From NCBI RefSeq assembly GCF_028550395.1, contig NZ_JAQQKW010000003.1:124001-188000 (forward strand): a DNA stretch of 64,000 nt, read 5' to 3'. Below, one piece after another: positions 9,655 through 17,699 of the stretch. The position numbers were made by a program, and so were the translations under genes. The stretch comes from Asticcacaulis currens. Lineage in GTDB: Bacteria > Pseudomonadota > Alphaproteobacteria > Caulobacterales > Caulobacteraceae. How positions within the stretch are numbered: the stretch's first letter is position 1; every line of letters starts with the position of its first letter. Under the pieces are notes generated by a model that worked only from the letters and a program-made list of their open reading frames with translations, was not told where the DNA came from and made no database searches.

Positions 9655-10191
9655 TTAGGCGACTTTTTTGAGCTTCCTGACCTTCGTCACCGCCCGGTCG
9701 CGTTTCAGCTTCGACAGGTGGTCGATGAACAACACGCCGTTCAGGTGGTCCATCTCGTGCTGGATGCAGGTGGCATAGAGGCCATCGCACTCTTCGATCA
9801 CCTCTTCGCCCTGATAGTTCAGGTATTTGAGCCGCACGCGCGCCGGGCGCTTCACCTCGTCATAGACTTCGGGCACCGACAAGCAGCCCTCATCATAGGT
9901 GGACAGTTCGTCCGACGCCCACAGGATTTCCGGATTGACAAAGTAGCGCGGCTGCTTCGGCGCCGGGGCATCTTCGGGAAGGTCGTCGGGGCGTTCCTGA
10001 AGGTCCATGACGATGACGCGGATCGGCTCACCGATCTGGATCGCCGCCAGCCCGATGCCGGGCGCGTCGTACATGGTCTCCAGCATGTCGTCCATCAGGG
10101 CGCGCAGTTCGTCGGTCACGCCCCCTTCGACGGGTTTGGACACCTGCTTGAGCAGCGGATTGGGTACGGTGATAATGTCTCTAATGGCCAT
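9655..10191 (-). CDS. def: Peptide deformylase
   Basis: The start is ATG at 10191 ([15 protein letters not shown]), the typical N-terminus; the frame upstream lacks family similarity. The 178-residue protein has all three deformylase motifs: [17 protein letters not shown] with the metal-binding Cys, and QHEMDHL with the HExxH-type metal ligands. It removes the formyl group from new proteins. It has a C-terminal Lys-rich tail ([18 protein letters not shown]). Confidence 0.96.
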   Translation of the reverse strand: MAIRDIITVPNPLLKQVSKPVEGGVTDELRALMDDMLETMYDAPGIGLAAIQIGEPIRVIVMDLQERPDDLPEDAPAPKQPRYFVNPEILWASDELSTYDEGCLSVPEVYDEVKRPARVRLKYLNYQGEEVIEECDGLYATCIQHEMDHLNGVLFIDHLSKLKRDRAVTKVRKLKKVA

Positions 10192-10463
10192 GGCGCTAAA
10201 ATAAGAACCCGCCCCCGGCGGGTCAAGGCATTCGCGCTTCGCCACTGACGATTACTTATAAATCAGTGCCTTGGCCGATGCCACTCACGAAGCGCCAGTG
10301 GCAGACCGTCCGTTGACGTATGTACAGGCCCCTTTCGCGCATCTTTTGCCCCATCACCGCCGGGCCGACCTACACCGGGGTCATCGCAATGCAACCCAGC
10401 GCATTCCAAAACAAGTGAAACGGTTTTGGGACCCAAATGCGCTAACGCCATATGGAGGCCTTC

Positions 10464-10868
10464 ATGCTCAAATCCGCTCTTATCGCCGCCCTGATGGGTC
10501 TTATCGCCCTGCCCGCCAGCGCTGAAACCCTGACGGTGCAGTTTTCCAAACTGACGCCCAAGGGCACACTGATGGTCGCGCTTTATAAGGGCGAAGAGGC
10601 CTATACAAGCGGCAAGCCGGTCGCCGGTCAGCAGGTCGCCGTCAGCAGCGACACGGCCACCGCCACCTTTGAGGTCGAACCGGGTCAGTACGGGCTGAAG
10701 ATATTCCACGACGTCAACGGCAATGGTCAAATGGACAAAAACCCGTTTGGTATGCCGGTCGAGCCCTTCGCCTTTTCCAACAATGCCAAGGGCCGCATGG
10801 GCCCGGCGGCCTGGGCCGACGCGGCCTTTGAGGTCAAGGGCAACACCACGCAAGACATCGCGTTTTAA
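10464..10868 (+). CDS. DUF2141 domain secreted protein
   Basis: ATG at 10464 has GGAGG 6 bases upstream and is preferred over an ATG at 10452. The 134 residues start with a clear signal peptide (LKSALIAALMGLIALPASA, cleaved before ETL). The mature part has the DUF2141 pattern: LMVALYKGEEAY, then GQYGLKIFHDVNGNGQMDKN, then GMPVEPFAFSNNA. The DVNGNGxMD stretch resembles a calcium-binding loop. Function is unknown. It lies 12 bases before the carotenoid-oxygenase-like gene, very probably in one transcript. Confidence 0.85.
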   Translation: MLKSALIAALMGLIALPASAETLTVQFSKLTPKGTLMVALYKGEEAYTSGKPVAGQQVAVSSDTATATFEVEPGQYGLKIFHDVNGNGQMDKNPFGMPVEPFAFSNNAKGRMGPAAWADAAFEVKGNTTQDIAF

Positions 10869-10880
10869 GGAGGGATCGAC

Positions 10881-12368
10881 ATGACCGACCTGTCCCGCCG
10901 TTCCTTCCTGACCGCGCTGGGTGGCGCGGGCCTGATGGCCGCCGCGCCCACATCTTGGGCCGCCGCGGCCGCGACCGCCACCTTTTCGGAAGGCTGGCGT
11001 CTGGCCGTCGCCAACGCCCCCGCCGAAGGCTATGCTCCCTCCGCCCTCACCCGCCTGAGCGGCAAGATGCCGGCGGGCCTGAGCGGCACGCTCTACCGCA
11101 ACGGCCCCGCGTGGTTCCGTTATGGCGACGACACCACCGGCCACTGGTTCGACGGCGACGGCATGATCCAAAAATACGATCTCAGCGCCGACGGCGTGCG
11201 CCACACCGGCCGCTTCGTCGATACGGTCAAACGCCGCGTCGAGCAGCAAAAACAAGCCATCGTCATGCCGGGCTTCGGCACCAAGGGCCGCGCCGATGCC
11301 CCTGTGACCAGCAATGACGACGTCAACGCCGCCAATACCTCGGTCCTGCGCGCCGGGGACGAGCTGTGGGCCCTGTGGGAAGGCGGCTCGCCCTACCGTC
11401 TTGATGCCCAGACCCTGCTCACCAAAGGGCCGAAGACCTTCCGTGACGACCTGAAAGGGCTGGCCTTTCTGGCCCACCCCAAGGTCGAACCGTCGGGCCG
11501 CATCTGGAGTGCCGGGTTCATGGGCGACAAGGCGTGGATCTGGCAACTCAGTCCGGCGGGCGAGATGGAGCGCGGGGAACTGATCCAGCTTCCCGCTGCG
11601 GGGTATGCCCACGACTGGGTCGTCAGCGAACGCCACCTGATCCTGCCCATGCAGCCGCTTATCGCCGAACGTCAAACCCCGCCCTTTGTCGATACGCTGG
11701 TCTGGCACCCCGATCAGCCGATCCGCATTCTGGTCGTCGAAAAAGCCGATCTGTCGAAGCGGCGTCTGTATGAACTGCCCGCCGCCACCTACTTCCATAC
11801 GGGCGATGCCTGGGAAGACACCGACGGCACCATCCGCTTCGATGTCTGTCTGGCCAGTTCGCCGAAATTCGGCCTGAACGGGGCGCGTGATCTGGTGAAG
11901 GGGGTTTACAATGCCGGCAATGATGAGGAGGCGCATCTGGCCCTGATCACCCTGCGCCCGGACGGTCGCGCCGACATGCAGGCGACAGGCGTCTCATCGG
12001 AGTTTCCGCAGACCGATCACCGCTTTCAGGGTCTGCGCCGGGACCGCGTCGTGCACGTCGGGGGGTATATCGAGGGGCGTCTAGGGGCACACGCCCTGTC
12101 GGCCTTCGACTGGAAGACCGGCAAGGCGCAGACCCACGATTTCGGCCGGGACGCCATTGTCGAAGAGGCTCTGTTCGTCCCGCGTCCGGCCAGCCACGGC
12201 GGCACGGGTCAGGAGATGGACGGCTGGATGGTCGGCACGGTGCTTAATCTGAAGGCCAAGGCCACCGAACTGCACGTGTTCGAGGCGAAAAACCTCAGCG
12301 CCGGACCGGTGGGCTCATGGCGTTCGGCACACGCCACACCACTTGGCTTCCACGGGACGTTCTCTTGA
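10881..12368 (+). CDS. Carotenoid oxygenase (RPE65-like) family protein, Tat-exported
   Basis: The ribosome binding site AAGGAGGG lies 7 bases before ATG 10881. The N-terminus MTDLSRRSFLTALGGAG is a twin-arginine signal. The 495-residue protein keeps the four iron-binding histidines of carotenoid cleavage oxygenases: FLAHPK near residue 198, YAHDW near 243, TYFHTGDAW near 305, and GFHGTF near the C-terminus. The second-shell glutamate appears in SSEFPQ. Family members cleave carotenoid or stilbene double bonds with O2. The substrate is unknown, and no carotenoid synthesis genes are nearby. Periplasmic location is inferred from the signal. Confidence 0.88.
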   Translation: MTDLSRRSFLTALGGAGLMAAAPTSWAAAAATATFSEGWRLAVANAPAEGYAPSALTRLSGKMPAGLSGTLYRNGPAWFRYGDDTTGHWFDGDGMIQKYDLSADGVRHTGRFVDTVKRRVEQQKQAIVMPGFGTKGRADAPVTSNDDVNAANTSVLRAGDELWALWEGGSPYRLDAQTLLTKGPKTFRDDLKGLAFLAHPKVEPSGRIWSAGFMGDKAWIWQLSPAGEMERGELIQLPAAGYAHDWVVSERHLILPMQPLIAERQTPPFVDTLVWHPDQPIRILVVEKADLSKRRLYELPAATYFHTGDAWEDTDGTIRFDVCLASSPKFGLNGARDLVKGVYNAGNDEEAHLALITLRPDGRADMQATGVSSEFPQTDHRFQGLRRDRVVHVGGYIEGRLGAHALSAFDWKTGKAQTHDFGRDAIVEEALFVPRPASHGGTGQEMDGWMVGTVLNLKAKATELHVFEAKNLSAGPVGSWRSAHATPLGFHGTFS

Positions 12369-12369
12369 A

Positions 12370-12434
12370 TATACCTCCCCAACGTGTTGGGGAGGGGGAC
12401 AGCGCCCGAAGGGCGTGGGGGTGGGGGCTCTTTC
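12370..12434. repeat. GC-rich palindromic intergenic repeat, copy B
   Basis: ACCTCCCCAAC/GTTGGGGAGGGGGACAGCGCCC is followed by GGGGGTGGGGGCTCTTTCAAG. It shares the hairpin and the GTGGGGGCTCTTTC phrase with copy A at 8460-8640. It lies between the convergent carotenoid-oxygenase-like gene and rmuC and may serve as a terminator there. Confidence 0.7.
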
Positions 12435-12441
12435 AAGCCAC

Positions 12442-13713
12442 CTACTCTCCCGCCCCCGACTGCACTACGGTCAGCTTGCTCAGGGGCCGCGTCTGCACAT
12501 CGAGCGGCGCGGCCTCAACAATCTCCTTGCCCTCATGACTGACCTTCAGGTCCTCAAAACGGCGCGCCTGAGTGAGCACCTGCGATTCCAGCGAACCGAC
12601 AAAGGCATTGTACTTATCGACCGCGCTGCCGAGATTTTTGCCGAGCGCCGCCACGTGCCCGCCCATCACCGACAGACGGCTGTACAGTTCGCGCCCCACC
12701 GCCGCGACCTCATGGGCATTGTGAATCTGCTCCTCAGCGCGCCAGCCATAGGCTACGGCCTTGCACAGGGCAAACAGCGTGGTCGGGGTGACGATGATCA
12801 CCTTGCGGTCCATCGCCTCGGTCATCAGGTGCGGCATCCGCTCCAGCGCCATCGACAATATGCCGTCGCCCGGCACAAACATGGCCACAAAATCCGGCGA
12901 CTGTTCGCGGAACTGATCCCAGTAGGCCTTGGCCGACAGATCACGCACGTGCTGTTGTAAGGCGCGCGCATGGCGTTGCAGCGCCTCTTCGCGGATGCCC
13001 TCGTCGGTGGCCTCAATGGCCTCCAGATAGGCGGTCAGATTGGCCTTGGCATCAATAACGAAGACGCCGCCGGGCAGTTTCACCGTCACGTCCGGGCGGC
13101 GACGTCCCATATCGGTGTCAAGGTTCTGCTGCTCAACGAAGTCAAAATGTTTGGACAGTCCGGCACTTTCCAGCACATTGCGCAGCGTCTCTTCGCCCCA
13201 GCGGCCCTGCACCCCGGCCCCGCGACGCAAGGCGTTGGCCAGCTTCTGCGTCACCTCGCGCGTCGCCACCGACGCCTGCATCAGGTGGGTGATCTGCTCT
13301 TTCAGCCCGCCGGTGTCCTTGGCGCGCGACTCCTCCATCTCCTTCACCTGCGCCTCGAACCGGCCCAGCGTCTCGGCAACGGGTTTCAGCGTATGCCCCA
13401 TGCGTTCCAGCGCCAGCTTTTCACGCGCCGCAAAATTCTCCTCAGCGCGTTTCAGCAGTGCCTCGGTCGATTGGCTCAGCGCCTGCTGAGACGCCGCGCG
13501 GAAATGCTCGCTCATGGCGGCGCGCGCGTCTTCGAGATTGCGCGTGCGCTCCTTCAGTTGCGACACCTCAGCGGCGGCGTCACGCAACTGATCGCTCAGG
13601 TCTTCATTGCGCTCGCGCAGGCGGCGCGTCTCCTGAAAGGCCAGATAATAGCCGCCCCCCAGCACCAGCGAGGCGAAGACAGAGGCAATAAGGGCGACGG
13701 ATTCAAAGTTCAT
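12442..13713 (-). CDS. rmuC: DNA recombination protein RmuC
   Basis: The 423-residue protein has one N-terminal membrane helix (VALIASVFASLVLGGGYYLAF). A long coiled-coil rich in Arg/Glu/Leu follows to about residue 130. The RmuC nuclease-like domain has RGAGVQGRWGEETLRNVLE near 190, RRPDVTVKLPGGVFVIDAKA near 235, and FVPGDGILSMALERMP near 295. RmuC limits DNA inversion or rearrangement between short inverted repeats in E. coli; its biochemical role is unclear. It is a single gene convergent with the carotenoid-oxygenase-like gene. Confidence 0.93.
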   Translation of the reverse strand: MNFESVALIASVFASLVLGGGYYLAFQETRRLRERNEDLSDQLRDAAAEVSQLKERTRNLEDARAAMSEHFRAASQQALSQSTEALLKRAEENFAAREKLALERMGHTLKPVAETLGRFEAQVKEMEESRAKDTGGLKEQITHLMQASVATREVTQKLANALRRGAGVQGRWGEETLRNVLESAGLSKHFDFVEQQNLDTDMGRRRPDVTVKLPGGVFVIDAKANLTAYLEAIEATDEGIREEALQRHARALQQHVRDLSAKAYWDQFREQSPDFVAMFVPGDGILSMALERMPHLMTEAMDRKVIIVTPTTLFALCKAVAYGWRAEEQIHNAHEVAAVGRELYSRLSVMGGHVAALGKNLGSAVDKYNAFVGSLESQVLTQARRFEDLKVSHEGKEIVEAAPLDVQTRPLSKLTVVQSGAGE

Positions 13714-13843
13714 GAAATGTTCTTGCCATACGGAATAAAAGCTGACAAGCTTTTTCCTGACACGATTCCTGTCGGACCAAATACTCTCTCGCGGTCATCT
13801 GCGGGGCTGGCAAGGACGTATCAGGCACTTTCGGGAGGGGCAG

Positions 13844-14401
13844 ATGGTATTCGGCGCATTTGTACGCAAGGCGGTCACGGGGCGCACGCCGTGGACGTAC
13901 CTCTATCTGGCGCTGATCCCGTTTATCAACTGGTGCTTCGCCGCCGTGCCGCAAATCCCCCTGCCCGATCATGGCTCGTGGACGCCGATGTCGGTGGTGA
14001 CCGGGCTGGTGCTGGTGGTGCGTGACTTTGCCCAGCGCGAAATCGGTCACTGGATCCTGCTGACCCTTATCATCGGTCTGGGCCTATCGCTGCTGACCTC
14101 TGATCCCGCCGTGGTGATCGCCTCAAGCGCGGCCTTTGTGGTGTCGGAATTGATCGACTGGTCCATCTTCACCTTTATCAAGCGGCCCCTGTCTGAGCGG
14201 GTGGTGATCTCGACCGCCGTCAGCGCACCGATCGACTCAGCGGTCTTCTATGCCATCGCCTCGACAACGATCCCGGGGATTTTCAACATCTGGTCGGTGG
14301 TGACTTCGGTGCTGAGCAAGCTGGCCGGAGTGTTTGCGGTGTTTCTGGTCATGCGTCACCGGGAGAAGGCGGAGCGCGCCGAATCCCTGCCAATCGACTG
14401 A
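13844..14401 (+). CDS. VUT family (YhhQ-like) membrane transporter
   Basis: ATG 13844 follows GGGAGGGG at 4 bases. The 185-residue protein has about five membrane segments. The conserved VUT (vitamin uptake transporter) core is VVRDFAQREIG, then ASSAAFVVSELIDWSIFTFIKRP with the typical SELxDxxV/IF motif, then STAVSAPIDSAVFY. The family includes queuosine-precursor transporters; here the substrate is not proven. I looked for a preQ1 riboswitch in the 130-base leader and could not support one. Confidence 0.8.
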   Translation: MVFGAFVRKAVTGRTPWTYLYLALIPFINWCFAAVPQIPLPDHGSWTPMSVVTGLVLVVRDFAQREIGHWILLTLIIGLGLSLLTSDPAVVIASSAAFVVSELIDWSIFTFIKRPLSERVVISTAVSAPIDSAVFYAIASTTIPGIFNIWSVVTSVLSKLAGVFAVFLVMRHREKAERAESLPID

Positions 14402-14444
14402 TTTACGAATTTAAAAGCCTTCAATTTGGATGAGATGGCAGGCG

Positions 14445-14574
14445 ATCAGAGCATTCGACGGCTCAATTGAGCCGCCTCATGGCTCTGATTTTATATGACG
14501 CCTCATGTGTATCCGAAAAGTGGCGTTCACTTTTCGGCATGAGGCTATGGCGCAGCCCGTATATGAATACGGGC
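14445..14574. repeat. Three successive inverted repeats between the VUT gene and recR
   Basis: The first is ATCAGAGC...GCTCTGAT at 14445-14489, enclosing CGGCTCAATTGAGCCG. The second is GCCTCATG...CATGAGGC at 14500-14545, enclosing CCGAAAAGTG/CACTTTTCGG. The third is GCCCGTAT-ATGA-ATACGGGC at 14555-14574. No coding frame spans them. They occupy most of the gap between two convergent genes. Confidence 0.8.
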
Positions 14575-14614
14575 AAGTGACGCCGACGCACCCCCATCGC
14601 CCAATTCAAGGCTT

Positions 14615-15217
14615 TTAGCGTCGGCTTTTGAAAGCATGGGCAATCGTACCATCATCCAGCCAGTCGAGTTCGCCGCCGACGGGCACGCCGCGCGCCAGAT
14701 GGGTGATGGTGACCTCCGGGGCCAGTTGCTTCACGCGGTCGGCGATATAGTGCGCCGTGGTCTGGCCTTCGACGGTCGCCGGCAGGGCCATGACCAGTTC
14801 TTCGACGCCGCCCGCACTGACGCGCTGCATCAGGCCCGACAGGCGCAGGTCTTCGGGCCGCACTCCGTCGAGCGCCGACAGGAGCCCGCCCAGCACGTGA
14901 TAACGCCCGGAAAAGGCCCCAACGCGCTCCATGGCCCACAGGGCAGAGTCTTCTTCGACCACGCAGATCATCGCCGCGTCGCGGGCCGGGTCGGCGCAGG
15001 TGGCACACGGATCGCGGGTCGAAAGCGCGCCGCAAATATGGCAGGAGGTGACGCGCTCGGCCGCGTCCTGCATGGCGGCGGTCAGCGGTATCAGCAACTG
15101 CTCGCGCTTTTTCAGCAAGGCCAGCGCGGCGCGGCGCGCCGAGCGGGGCCCCAGACCCGGCAGCTTGGACAATAGCGCCATCAGGCGTTCGATTTCAGGT
15201 CCGGCACCAGAGGCCAT
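14615..15217 (-). CDS. recR: Recombination mediator RecR
   Basis: The protein has 200 residues, the family length. Domains in order are a helix-hairpin-helix (SKLPGLGPRSARRAALALL), a four-Cys zinc finger (CHICGALSTRDPCATC near residue 57), a TOPRIM domain (ICVVEEDSALWAMER) and the Walker-B-like C-terminal region. RecR with RecF/RecO loads RecA on gapped DNA. It is the last gene of dnaX-ybaB-recR, about 120 bases after ybaB with repeat copy C between them. Confidence 0.96.
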   Translation of the reverse strand: MASGAGPEIERLMALLSKLPGLGPRSARRAALALLKKREQLLIPLTAAMQDAAERVTSCHICGALSTRDPCATCADPARDAAMICVVEEDSALWAMERVGAFSGRYHVLGGLLSALDGVRPEDLRLSGLMQRVSAGGVEELVMALPATVEGQTTAHYIADRVKQLAPEVTITHLARGVPVGGELDWLDDGTIAHAFKSRR

Positions 15218-15228
15218 ACGATTACTCT

Positions 15229-15342
15229 AAAACCCCCTCTCCCCTGTGGGGAGAGGGTTGGGGTGAGGGGGAAAACGGTGCGGCGGGGATGCCCCCACAT
15301 CCGGCGCTTCGCGCCACCTTCTCCCCATAGGGCGAAGGGGTT
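15229..15342. repeat. GC-rich palindromic intergenic repeat, related element C
   Basis: CCCTCTCCCC-TGT-GGGGAGAGGG is followed by TTGGGGTGAGGGGG and, about 50 bases on, by CACCTTCTCCCC. It lies between ybaB and recR and is related in style, though not identical, to copies A and B. Confidence 0.55.
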
Positions 15343-15658
15343 AGAACAGCTTCGGCATCGGCATATTGCCGAACGGACCCGCCGCTTCCTTCATCAGGCG
15401 CGCGGATTCTTCATCGAGCTTTTTGCGCGCATCGGCGTGGGCGGCGATAATCAGGTCGGCCAGCACCTCGGCCTCGTCCGCATTGATCAGGCTGGGGTCG
15501 ATGTGCAGGCGCGTCAGCACGCCCCCCCCTTGCAGATCGACCGAGACCAGACCGGCACCGGCCTGACCGGTGACGACCACCTGATTCATCTTTTCCTGCG
15601 CTTCGGTGAACTTTTGCTGCACGGCCTGGGCCTGCTTCATCAGGGCGTTCAAGTCCAT
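15341..15658 (-). CDS. YbaB/EbfC family nucleoid-associated protein
   Basis: The 105-residue protein has the family shape: a helical N-terminus (MDLNALMKQAQAVQQKF), a central beta region (VVVTGQAGAGLVSVDLQGGG), DPSLINADEAEVLADLI, and a C-terminal helix ending in a Gly/Pro/Met tail. The family forms tweezer-like dimers that bind DNA. Its ATG overlaps the dnaX stop by one base (TGATG), so it is translationally coupled to dnaX, as in many bacteria. Confidence 0.93.
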   Translation of the reverse strand: MDLNALMKQAQAVQQKFTEAQEKMNQVVVTGQAGAGLVSVDLQGGGVLTRLHIDPSLINADEAEVLADLIIAAHADARKKLDEESARLMKEAAGPFGNMPMPKLF

Positions 15659-17469
15659 CAGTCGTCGTCCTTTTCGCTGAATTCGTCGCGGTTTTCGGTC
15701 ATCGGCATGTCGGGCGTGGTGGCGGCCACCGGCTTCGGCTTCGGCCGGAAGCTGAGGATTTCCACGCCCGGAAAGGCCGTCATCAGACCGGAGATAAATG
15801 GGTCATTGCGCAGCTTTTGCAAGGCTTCCGCCTTTTCGCGGATTTCGCGCTCACGATAGGTTTCGGCCCCGCCGCCGCCTTCGGTGGCGATCAGCCAGCG
15901 CTGCCCCGTCCATTCCTTCAGCCGCGCCGACAGCTTGCGCACCAGATCAATCGGCGTGTGCGGGGCAGGCTCAAACGTGATCGCTCCCTGCCGGAAGGAG
16001 ATTAGCTTGACGTAGCGCTCGACATCGACGCGCAGGCCGATATCGCGCTTTTCGGCGATCAGGGCCAGCACGTCGTCAAACGTATTGAGCTGAATCTGCG
16101 GCTGGGCATTGGCATAGGCCTGCGGGCGCATAACCGCACCTTGCGCGCTGACGCCGCCGCCGGAACCGCTGCCCATGCCGCCGCCCGACGGGCCACCATC
16201 CAGCAGGTTTTCGCCGTTTTGCAGTCGTTTGAGCAGGGTCTCCGGCCCCGGCAGGTCGGACGCATAGCAGAAGCGCACCAGCGCCATTTCGGTCGCCGCC
16301 GCCGGATCGGGGGCACGGCGGATTTCCTCAAACGCCTTGAGCATCAGGGTCCACAGGCGCGACAAGGTGCCTGCCGACAACTGCGCCCCCAGCGCCGCCA
16401 CACGCTGCGCCGGTTCCTTGGGCAGGCGCGTGGCCTCGGCCCCCAGCACCTTGGCCACAGAGGTGGCGTGGCAGTATTCCAGCAGGTCGCCCATTACCTG
16501 CGACGGGTCGGCCCCGAAGCCGTACAGGGTGCGGAAGGCCAGAAGCGCCTCCGGCATCTGACCGGAAATGATATTTTCAAACAGGCTGAGCGTTGCCGAC
16601 CGGTCGGCCAGCCCCAGCATGTCGCGCACCACCTCGGCGGACACGCTTTGCCCCTCTTCCGCCTGCACCAGCGCCTGATCGAGCAGCGACAGGGAGTCGC
16701 GCACCGAACCTTCGGCGGCACGGGCGATCAGGGCCAAGGCGTCCGGCTCGATCTGCGCCCCTTCGAGACGGCAGATTTTTTCGAGATGCGGCGTCAGGGT
16801 TTCGGGCTCGACACGGCGCAGGTCGAAGCGCTGACACCGCGACAGGATGGTCACCGGCACCTTGCGGATTTCGGTGGTGGCGAAGATGAATTTGGCGTGC
16901 GGCGGCGGTTCTTCCAGCGTCTTCAGAAGCGCGTTAAAGGCCCCGGTTGACAGCATGTGCACTTCGTCGATCACATAGACCTTGTAGCGCGCCTCGACCG
17001 GTGCATAGCGCACGCTTTCCAGCAATTCGCGCATCGAATCGACACCCGTGCGCGATGCGGCGTCCAGCTCCAGCACGTCGATATGCCGGCCTTCGATAAT
17101 GGCCTGACAGTGGTAGCCAAAGGTCGAAAGATCGACGCTGGGCCCCTTCATCGTATCGGATTCGTAGTTCAGCGCGCGCGCCAGCAGGCGGGCCGTCGTC
17201 GTCTTGCCCACCCCGCGCACGCCGGTCAGCATGAAGGCGTGGGCGATACGCCCCGTGGCGAAGGCGTTGGACAGGGTGCGCACCATCGCCTCCTGCCCGA
17301 TCAGATCCTCAAAGGTGCGGGGGCGGTATTTGCGCGCCAGCACCGTATAGGCCGCGTCCTTTTTCGCAGGTGCGGGCACCGCCGGACCACCGAACATATC
17401 GTCGGTGTTCTCATCGCGTTCGGTGGCAAAGGGATCGCCAAGGTCTGGAGATTCGGGATGGTCGGACAT
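15658..17469 (-). CDS. dnaX: DNA polymerase III subunits gamma and tau
   Basis: The 603-residue clamp-loader ATPase has a Walker A motif (GVRGVGKTTTARLLARALN), Walker B/DEVH (VYVIDEVHMLSTGAFNALL), and SRC motif (ILSRCQRFDLRR). An acidic/Pro N-terminal extension precedes the RKYRPRTFEDLIGQ start of the AAA+ core. The cysteine zinc knuckle usual in E. coli DnaX is reduced to a single Cys (GYHCQAI), which I recall as normal for this bacterial group. A Gly/Ser-rich linker near residue 455 precedes the tau-specific C-terminal domain. I did not identify a frameshift site for a shorter gamma form. Confidence 0.95.
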   Translation of the reverse strand: MSDHPESPDLGDPFATERDENTDDMFGGPAVPAPAKKDAAYTVLARKYRPRTFEDLIGQEAMVRTLSNAFATGRIAHAFMLTGVRGVGKTTTARLLARALNYESDTMKGPSVDLSTFGYHCQAIIEGRHIDVLELDAASRTGVDSMRELLESVRYAPVEARYKVYVIDEVHMLSTGAFNALLKTLEEPPPHAKFIFATTEIRKVPVTILSRCQRFDLRRVEPETLTPHLEKICRLEGAQIEPDALALIARAAEGSVRDSLSLLDQALVQAEEGQSVSAEVVRDMLGLADRSATLSLFENIISGQMPEALLAFRTLYGFGADPSQVMGDLLEYCHATSVAKVLGAEATRLPKEPAQRVAALGAQLSAGTLSRLWTLMLKAFEEIRRAPDPAAATEMALVRFCYASDLPGPETLLKRLQNGENLLDGGPSGGGMGSGSGGGVSAQGAVMRPQAYANAQPQIQLNTFDDVLALIAEKRDIGLRVDVERYVKLISFRQGAITFEPAPHTPIDLVRKLSARLKEWTGQRWLIATEGGGGAETYREREIREKAEALQKLRNDPFISGLMTAFPGVEILSFRPKPKPVAATTPDMPMTENRDEFSEKDDD

Positions 17470-17571
17470 ACCCGACTTATAGCGCCAAACGCAGGGTTTG
17501 CGAGTCGGAAAGCACGTGGGTTCCGCGCAGTCAGGCAGCGCTTTGTTGACGGCTTAGAATATAGGGGAAAG

Positions 17572-17664
17572 GTGAGACCGCGCGACCCGAAGGTGAATTC
17601 GTTGTGGCTGCTGCCTTCCGGCCCTGACCAGGTTGGCGAGGCCTTCGCCCGCGCGATCTCGCTC
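17572..17664 (-). ncRNA. ffs: Bacterial small signal recognition particle RNA (4.5S-like)
   Basis: Read on the minus strand, the apical loop domain CCTGGTCAGGGCCGGAAGGC followed by AGCAGCC matches the universal SRP core (GGTCAGG..CCGGAAGG.AGCAGCC). The flanks pair into the long stem (GAGATCGCGCGGGCGAAG with CTTCGGGTCGCGCGGTCTC). It binds Ffh to form the SRP. It lies just upstream of dnaX on the same strand, an arrangement common in bacteria. Ends are set from the stem and may be off by several bases. Confidence 0.9.
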
Positions 17665-17699
17665 GCTATATGCGGATTCCCTTTTGCGATTGCAAGCGC

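Noticed and set aside
10263-11936. 557-codon open frame on the minus strand
   Set aside because: Antisense to the DUF2141 and carotenoid-oxygenase-like genes, both of which have clear motifs and binding sites.
13714-13843. Possible preQ1 riboswitch before the VUT-family gene
   Set aside because: The expected hairpin plus A-rich tail pairing into the loop could not be found.
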